A DNA stretch of 27,306 nt from DAHVFY01 sp040388665. GTDB lineage: Bacteria; Chlamydiota; Chlamydiia; Chlamydiales; Rhabdochlamydiaceae. Below, piece by piece: positions 22,601-27,306 of this stretch. A program made the position numbers and the translations under genes. How positions within the stretch are numbered: position 1 is the stretch's first letter; the number at the start of each line of letters is the position of its first letter. The stretch covers positions 1 through 27,306 of the forward strand of contig JAZKBL010000053.1 in assembly GCA_040388665.1 (NCBI GenBank), in the 5' to 3' direction. The notes under the pieces were generated by a model that was given only the letters and a program-made list of their open reading frames with translations, was not told the DNA's origin and did not search any database.

Positions 22601-23716
22601 TTAACAAAAAATTTTATTGAAGATAGCAGTCGCTGCCTCTGTGCTGGCGTCTTGCTCGCCAAGGAGTGTGCGGACGGCTGCACACTTGGTAAGGCATTCT
22701 TGTCTGTAGTCGCCGTCTTCGATGAATTTGTCGGCATGGTTAAAGAGCGCATTTTGTGTGAGGGCGGGGCCGATGAGCTCGGGGAAGACCTCACCGCTAT
22801 AGATGATGTTAACGAGGCAGTAGTAGGGAAGGCGGATCTTGAAGATGTGTTTTGCGAGGAATGTGTCGAGAGGGGAGATGGCGTAGGTGACAACTGTTGG
22901 GACGTTGTGGAGTGCAAGTTCAAGCGTAATCGTTCCTGATTTTGCAAGAGCGAGGTCGGCTTGCTTCATGAGCGTGTAGGAATCTGGCTCTAGAGGGAGA
23001 TTGAGATTTTCTTTTTCCATGATCTTTTTGAGGAGATCTTTGAACCTTGGATGAGAGAGGGAGACGATGAACTTGAGATGAGGGTGTTTTTTAAGAAGCT
23101 CCTTGGCGCAAGTTAAGTATCCTTTGAAATTACGTTCGATTTCTTTTGTACGACTGCCTGGAAAAAGAGCGATTGTTTCTATAAAGCCTTTATGAGCACT
23201 GTTTAGCGGAATCCTTTTGATGAGGGGGTGACCGGCATAGTGGATGTTAAGGTTTGTGTCTTTAAAGCAGTTCTTTTCAAAGGGGAGGATTGTGATGAGA
23301 AGGTCAAGGTTGCGTGCCATTTCAGGGATTCTTTTTTTGCCCCACGCCCAGACACTTGGGCAGATGTAATGACATAAAAACTTGGTGTACCCTTTTTTAC
23401 GCAGCGCATTTTCCATCCGTAAATTGAATCCGGGGTAGTCGATAAAAACAACAGCTGTTGGTTGTTTTTGTAGGAGCGTTTTTTTAATGAAATAAAAATG
23501 ACGCAAGAGGCGAGGGAGCGCTAAGAAGACATCGATAAAACCCATGACTTGGAATTCTTCCATAGGAAGAATGCAGTCAAGTCCAGCTGCACGCATTTTA
23601 GGTCCGCCAACGCCCCAGATTTTAAGTTCAGGATCTTTCAAACGCAGTGCGTGGATTAATTTTTCTCCATGAAGATCAGCGCTGCTTTCACCTGCAAAAA
23701 GAAAGAGGTCACGCAT
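22601..23716 (-). CDS. lpxB: Lipid-A-disaccharide synthase
   Basis: A 371-residue LpxB (GT19), which joins UDP-2,3-diacylglucosamine and lipid X to form the lipid A disaccharide on the inner face of the inner membrane. Family blocks: LFLFAGESSADLHGEKLIHAL at the N-terminus, WGVGGPKMRAAG, MGFIDVFLALPRLL, VFIDYPGFNLRM, YICPSVWAWGKKRI, YAGHPL, ALFPGSRTKEIERN and the donor-site LALAKSGTITLELALHNVPTVV with YCLVNII. The ATG at 23714-23716 overlaps the upstream hydrolase stop by 8 bp, so the genes are coupled. pcnB-lpxB neighbourhood as in C. trachomatis CT410-CT411, with one gene inserted between. Confidence 0.96.
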   Translation of the reverse strand: MRDLFLFAGESSADLHGEKLIHALRLKDPELKIWGVGGPKMRAAGLDCILPMEEFQVMGFIDVFLALPRLLRHFYFIKKTLLQKQPTAVVFIDYPGFNLRMENALRKKGYTKFLCHYICPSVWAWGKKRIPEMARNLDLLITILPFEKNCFKDTNLNIHYAGHPLIKRIPLNSAHKGFIETIALFPGSRTKEIERNFKGYLTCAKELLKKHPHLKFIVSLSHPRFKDLLKKIMEKENLNLPLEPDSYTLMKQADLALAKSGTITLELALHNVPTVVTYAISPLDTFLAKHIFKIRLPYYCLVNIIYSGEVFPELIGPALTQNALFNHADKFIEDGDYRQECLTKCAAVRTLLGEQDASTEAATAIFNKIFC

Positions 23717-24458
23717 TATTTGGCTTCCCAAGATGCTGTGCTATCCAAGCAGCTCCTTCATGAAATGTTTCTTTTGAAGTGCCGTGACCGTACTGTCCAA
23801 TGGAGGGCTTGATGAAGAGCTCTACTTGAGGGGATCTCATTTTATGATGGAAGGATTCTTGAGCAAGAGATTCGATGAAGTGGAAAGCGCGATGCGTACC
23901 GACGCGGACGTCGAGGTTGCCGATGTAAAAACGTAGGGTCCGACCAATAAGAGAGGGGATCAGGTGTTTGAGGTTGAGCGCCTCTGCAAGCGGATTTTCT
24001 TTTAAGTTTTTGAATTCTTTAGCAAAGGTAAGTTCTGTTAAAGGAGAAAACCCAAGGATTGTGCTGACATTAGGGATCGATGCTGCTACATGACAAGCAA
24101 TAAAAGCGCCGCGTGAGAGACCAGAAACTGCGAGCTTGCCGTCGATGAGCGCTCCTTGAAGTTTTAGATCGTCGACGACTGTTTTTACTTCATGCACAAA
24201 AGAGGTAATGGGATCTCTTCCTAAAGAAACCTCTTCTGCCCATGCCGACATGGCGTGGATGGCAGGTAGCCCCGGTCCATGAGCCGGCAAATTTAAAGAG
24301 AAAATTCTTATGGGAAAATTCTCAAGAAAAACAGCTGGTTGGTTATAAGGATCAACTGCAAGGCTTTCTTCAGCTGAGAGTCCAAAGTAAAAGAGAGTAG
24401 GAAGAGGTCCTTCATTGATGTCAGGTCCAAGATAGTAGCTTGTGCCAAATTGTTTCAT
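23709..24458 (-). CDS. Alpha/beta hydrolase
   Basis: A 249-residue protein with a complete alpha/beta-hydrolase triad: nucleophile elbow GLSRG (Ser115, residues 113-117, after strand KLAVS), acid Asp183 in FYIGNLDVRVG, and His225 in QYGHGTS. The LPAHGPG segment (58-64) corresponds to the oxyanion-hole loop. No signal peptide, so it is probably cytosolic. It is likely an esterase or peptidase-like enzyme; the substrate cannot be read from sequence. The start overlaps the pcnB stop (ATGA) and the end overlaps the lpxB start, so it is translationally coupled with both. Confidence 0.85.
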   Translation of the reverse strand: MKQFGTSYYLGPDINEGPLPTLFYFGLSAEESLAVDPYNQPAVFLENFPIRIFSLNLPAHGPGLPAIHAMSAWAEEVSLGRDPITSFVHEVKTVVDDLKLQGALIDGKLAVSGLSRGAFIACHVAASIPNVSTILGFSPLTELTFAKEFKNLKENPLAEALNLKHLIPSLIGRTLRFYIGNLDVRVGTHRAFHFIESLAQESFHHKMRSPQVELFIKPSIGQYGHGTSKETFHEGAAWIAQHLGKPNNA

Positions 24459-25702
24459 GACGCATCTGCTGCTGGTTTGCGCTTTCTTGGGCGTCTTGTG
24501 CGCCTTCTTGTTTTTGGACGATCGGAGGAAGTGTAGGCGCTATGCCATTCATCGTGGACGATTTTTAGCCCAGGCTCAAGAGCTGCTCTTACGGTTAAGA
24601 ATTTTAATGCCATGCCAAAATCAGGATCGCTTGGGATGCGTAACCTTGATCCTCTTCTTTTTTCAATAGGAGTTAGGCGATACTGCGCTGTAAGGATAGC
24701 GCCTGCGCTTGCGCGCAATCTGCGAGGTAAAAGAAAGAAAGGATGGAAAACCTCATGAATAAGGTGATGGCTTTCGTTGTGAATTTCTCCCAAATGAGGG
24801 TGTTTTCCTCTATCGATGTAACGTGTTTGGATCCTTTTTTGGAGGATAGGAAATAGGAGCGCTGCAAGTAAAATGGGTCTTTCTAAAGGAGGTGTGCCAG
24901 GTTCATGAAATGTGGTATCGATCTCTTCTAAGAAGGAGTAGATTTCTTGACCCTCAGAAGCTTCCATATTGTGAGTGAGTGTTGGCATCATGAGTTGCAG
25001 AAGGCCATGCTCTGTCATTAATCTAAAGAAAGAGTTTGACGCTCCAGATTCTAACATGCGTAAGAGTTCTTCTAAAATCCGCACAGGAGAGCTTTTGATG
25101 ATTTCGCTTTTGCATTCAAGAAGGGCTATTTTTGCATCAGGGTCAATATCAAGACCGAATCGTGCTTGAAACTTGATCAGTCTGATCATGCGTACAGGAT
25201 CTTGTTTGAAGCGTAAGAAGGGCTGGCCAATGGTTCTGAGATATTTTTTTTGCGTATCAGGATAACCGCCCACGTAATCGATGATGGTTTGTGTGAGAGG
25301 GTCGTAGAAGAGGCCATTGATTGTAAAATCGCGTCGCAGCACATCTTCTTCTGGAGTTCCCCAGACGTTATCTCTAAGAATGAGGGCATCTGTTTCGTTA
25401 TCACCTGATCGAAATGTAGAAACTTCTAAAATTTTATGACCAAAGCGCACGTGCGCTAATCGAAATCTTTTTCCGATGAGGATGGAATTTCTAAATATTT
25501 TTTTTATCTCTTCAGGACTAGCAGACGTAGAGATATCAAAATCTTTAGGTTTTTTTTGAAGTAGGAGATCGCGGACGCTTCCGCCGACTAGATATGCAAC
25601 GAAACCTGCTTCTTGCAGTTTTCTGATCACATAAAGGGCGTGTTCATCAACTTTATTGATTTCTAAGAGATGTTCATCAAAGGGGTAAACTTTCTGTTTC
25701 AC
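24455..25702 (-). CDS. pcnB: Poly(A) polymerase / CCA-adding-family nucleotidyltransferase
   Basis: A 415-residue class II nucleotidyltransferase. The head holds LVGGSVRDLLL (38-48) and the catalytic carboxylates KDFDIS (Asp54, Asp56), with IGKRFRLAHVRFG and LRRDFTINGLFYDP following. The neck region has QDPVRMIRLIKFQARFGLDID. The basic C-terminal tail (TRRRTRRPRKRK) and the RFRLAHVRFG pattern favour PAP I (mRNA 3' polyadenylation) over CCA-adding enzyme. Since tRNA-Leu in this window lacks an encoded CCA, the genome also needs a CCA enzyme, so the other role should be kept in mind. The stop overlaps the next start by 4 bp. Confidence 0.9.
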   Translation of the reverse strand: MKQKVYPFDEHLLEINKVDEHALYVIRKLQEAGFVAYLVGGSVRDLLLQKKPKDFDISTSASPEEIKKIFRNSILIGKRFRLAHVRFGHKILEVSTFRSGDNETDALILRDNVWGTPEEDVLRRDFTINGLFYDPLTQTIIDYVGGYPDTQKKYLRTIGQPFLRFKQDPVRMIRLIKFQARFGLDIDPDAKIALLECKSEIIKSSPVRILEELLRMLESGASNSFFRLMTEHGLLQLMMPTLTHNMEASEGQEIYSFLEEIDTTFHEPGTPPLERPILLAALLFPILQKRIQTRYIDRGKHPHLGEIHNESHHLIHEVFHPFFLLPRRLRASAGAILTAQYRLTPIEKRRGSRLRIPSDPDFGMALKFLTVRAALEPGLKIVHDEWHSAYTSSDRPKTRRRTRRPRKRKPAADAS

Positions 25703-25739
25703 TAGCAGCTGCTTTGAAAGAGATTGCGAAAGGCTTACC

Positions 25740-26213
25740 TTACTGTACTTTAGTTAAAAAGTCAATCGATTCACGGTTCTTTTCTAGGAAAGAGTCTTTC
25801 CAGTGATAGTTGTCGAGAAGGAAAGAGGCATCTCTACCTGTCATTAAATAGGCGATGAATAAGGCTTCGATGCTGGCAAGTCCGCAGGGTTGATCCTGTG
25901 TGCGTGGGTAGGCTGTTGTAATTCCGCCTGGGATACTACGGCATTTAAAAAGATGGGGAGCTGGTAGACTCTTAAACATGACGGCTGCATAGCGCCAGGT
26001 GGCATCAATTAGGAAAATGCCGGAAGAGGCATCATCTGTTGTTAAAGCTTTAGCATCAGGAGTTAGGAGAATATAATGATCTAAAGAAGGTAGAATGTCT
26101 GTTGGGTAAACGAAAAATTTAAAATCATCTCGAGACTCTAGACCCCTAAGACTGCATTTTTTTAAATTTTCCTTACGGTGCCGTAAAATAAGTGTGGGAG
26201 TAAATGAAATCAT
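25740..26213 (-). CDS. Tsr3-like/DTW-superfamily protein (aminocarboxypropyltransferase candidate)
   Basis: A 157-residue protein resembling Tsr3, which moves the 3-amino-3-carboxypropyl group of SAM to a hypermodified uridine of small-subunit rRNA in eukaryotes and archaea. Corresponding blocks: FLIDATWRYAAVMFKSLP (the DTW-like strand), AYPRTQDQPCGLASIEALFIAYLMTG (compare NPxNYGRPxxLSxxEAxAAxLyIxG in Tsr3) and NYHWKDSFLEKNRESIDF (compare FKWGHxFLExNRELLE). Bacterial tRNA acp3U47 enzymes (TapT) belong to the same superfamily, so the target may be tRNA or rRNA. The protein is short and cytosolic. Starts only 36 bp from the divergent thioredoxin-fold gene; no ribosome site is obvious. Confidence 0.7.
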   Translation of the reverse strand: MISFTPTLILRHRKENLKKCSLRGLESRDDFKFFVYPTDILPSLDHYILLTPDAKALTTDDASSGIFLIDATWRYAAVMFKSLPAPHLFKCRSIPGGITTAYPRTQDQPCGLASIEALFIAYLMTGRDASFLLDNYHWKDSFLEKNRESIDFLTKVQ

Positions 26214-26249
26214 TTTTTATATAAGAAGATAACCTTGTGGAGGTGTTTT

Positions 26250-27185
26250 TTGCGAATCATTCTTGGATTTTTCGTAAGCGTGAACGTCTTTCTCTCTGCG
26301 GCTGTTTGGAATGAGAATTATGAAGAAGCTCTTGTTTCAAGTAAAGAGAGTAATAAGCCTCTTGTCTTAGCTTTTCTGGAAAAAGAGGGCTGTCCTTGGT
26401 CGCAAAAACTTTATGCTGAAGTTCTTTCACAACCTCAATTTTTAGAAGATCTGGATCCATTTATCTTAGTAAAGATTGAGTTATCCCAAATGGGGAGTTC
26501 TTTTTTTAAAGAAAAATATCAGATTCAAGAAGTTCCTTCCCTTATTGTGCTCAGTTCTTTGGGTGAAGAGATGGCAAGAGTGGGTTATATGCCTCTTAAA
26601 CCTTCAGAATATGCAGAATTTTTTACAGAAATAAAGAGCAATTATGAAGAGATCTCCGGTTCTGATTTGAGAACCTTAAGTGGTGAGAAGTTACAAGAGC
26701 TTTATATGACAGCTTTAAAATATGGGTTTAACGATTATCGATATGAAATTTTATCAGTAGGGCTTCAACGAGATAAAACGCCTTTTTTTCTTTTAGAAAA
26801 ATATAAACTTCTTATTGAGAATGGCAAATTCAAAGGTAGAGAAGCTCTTGATGTGAGAAAAGAGCTTATTAAACGGGATCCGAAAAACGATTACGGCGTA
26901 CACAGAACGTTAGCTATTGTTGATTTTCACAAATTATCCAATCGTTATCGACTTCGTAAAAAACCAGACGAAGTTGCAGCGCCGCTTGTCGACTATGTAA
27001 AAAAATTTGGAGCAGGCGATCAAGAGCATCTTTGGAAAATTGAAATGATGATCGCACAGTTTTATTTTGGTCGAGATAGGGTACAAACTGCAATTGCGCA
27101 TGCTGAGAGGTCTTATCAAGTAGCGCCAGATCTTGCTAATGAGGAAATTGCTCAATCTATTGAATTCTTGAAGTCTAAATCTTGA
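26250..27185 (+). CDS. Exported thioredoxin-fold protein with CPWS site
   Basis: A 311-residue protein with a signal peptide (MRIILGFFVSVNVFLSAAVW) and an N-terminal thioredoxin-like domain: NKPLVLAFLEKEGCPWSQKL (CPWS at 48-51, one Cys only), ILVKIEL and a cis-proline VPSLIVLSSLGEE. Monothiol sites of this kind suit isomerase or binding roles rather than a disulfide oxidase. The C-terminal 180 residues are helical with a repeat-like end (AIAHAERSYQVAPDLANEEIAQSIEFL) that recalls TPR. The TTG at 26250 is chosen because GGAGG (26239-26243) lies 6 nt upstream; a TTG at 26235 would swallow the ribosome site. Probably periplasmic. Confidence 0.82.
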   Translation: MRIILGFFVSVNVFLSAAVWNENYEEALVSSKESNKPLVLAFLEKEGCPWSQKLYAEVLSQPQFLEDLDPFILVKIELSQMGSSFFKEKYQIQEVPSLIVLSSLGEEMARVGYMPLKPSEYAEFFTEIKSNYEEISGSDLRTLSGEKLQELYMTALKYGFNDYRYEILSVGLQRDKTPFFLLEKYKLLIENGKFKGREALDVRKELIKRDPKNDYGVHRTLAIVDFHKLSNRYRLRKKPDEVAAPLVDYVKKFGAGDQEHLWKIEMMIAQFYFGRDRVQTAIAHAERSYQVAPDLANEEIAQSIEFLKSKS

Positions 27186-27202
27186 AATAGTGGGATAGGC
27201 TC

Positions 27203-27306
27203 ATGACAAAAGGCATTCTTGTTGCAACAGATCAAAAAGAAGAATGGCTATTACCTGGGTGGTGGGCGTCATATTCTCGTTTTAATGCGTTTCCTGTGAC
27301 GTTTAT
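27203..27306 (+). CDS. Start of a gene cut by the window end, possible nucleotide-diphosphosugar transferase
   Basis: An ATG at 27203 opens a frame that runs off the window: MTKGILVATDQKEEWLLPGW, then WASYSRFNAFPVTF. GGGATAGG upstream may serve as the ribosome site. The strand followed by an acidic/Trp motif recalls the start of nucleotide-diphosphosugar transferase-like proteins in chlamydiae, but with 34 residues this is only a guess. It probably shares a transcript with the thioredoxin-fold gene 17 bp upstream. Confidence 0.6.
   Translation, partial: MTKGILVATDQKEEWLLPGWWASYSRFNAFPVTF

Noticed and set aside
22517..22947. Long frames on both strands overlapping the 3' part of lpxB
   Set aside because: They are shadows of lpxB, which has full family motifs.
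1..27306. CRISPR array, prophage, transposase gene or toxin-antitoxin pair
   Set aside because: No regularly spaced repeats, no phage or transposase motifs and no toxin-antitoxin-like gene pair were found on reading both strands.

Overview
The window comes from a member of the Chlamydiae outside the genus Chlamydia (an amoeba-symbiont or 'environmental' chlamydia). The evidence is gene content and order. A SWIB protein, truA, prfB, a GNAT acetyltransferase and yebC lie close together, as in the CT457-CT468 region of Chlamydia trachomatis. An M16 peptidase, plant-type plsB, RNase E/G, plsX, rpmF and a DUF177 gene follow the order of CT806-CT811, and lpxB/pcnB correspond to CT411/CT410. These CT assignments are from memory. 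A short run of Ns (18740-18749) shows a draft assembly. The species cannot be fixed from the sequence.

Layout: 1-171, a tRNA-Leu(CAA) with its terminator (minus strand). 172-3140, a predicted lipoprotein peptidase (minus), then an AtoC-like sigma-54 activator without a receiver domain and a leucine-rich-repeat protein (plus). 3160-4438, truA and SWIB (minus), with a 173-bp palindromic repeat lodged inside the start of truA. 4649-7172, a plant-UGP3-like nucleotidyltransferase (plus) meeting a small membrane protein (minus). 7298-10179, the operon prfB (programmed +1 frameshift), two tandem GNAT genes and yebC. 10263-14371, a serine-hydrolase-like protein, then a MGDG-synthase-like glycosyltransferase paired with a LicD-like protein. 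14368-21758, a long minus-strand block DUF177-rpmF-plsX-rne-plsB-M16 peptidase, mostly tightly packed or overlapping, with a second copy of the palindromic repeat between plsB and the peptidase. 21807-26213, a minus-strand series: Tsr3-like protein, pcnB, alpha/beta hydrolase, lpxB and an unknown protein. 26250-27306, an exported thioredoxin-fold protein and the start of one more gene.

By function the window mixes core translation and RNA work (prfB, truA, rpmF, yebC, RNase E/G, pcnB, Tsr3-like), membrane lipid and lipid A synthesis (plsX, plsB, lpxB, MGDG-synthase-like), and lineage-specific surface or host-facing candidates (LRR protein, small membrane proteins, lipoprotein, exported proteases).

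The most notable signal is the dispersed 173-bp palindromic element, bounded by TATACCG...CGGTATA. One copy has inserted in frame after codon 4 of truA and adds exactly 57 stop-free codons. Removing it regenerates a normal TruA N-terminus. The second copy has the same length but has diverged on both arms so that the hairpin is kept. This resembles the in-frame palindromic elements known from Rickettsia. No CRISPR array, complete insertion sequence, rRNA gene or replication origin was seen.
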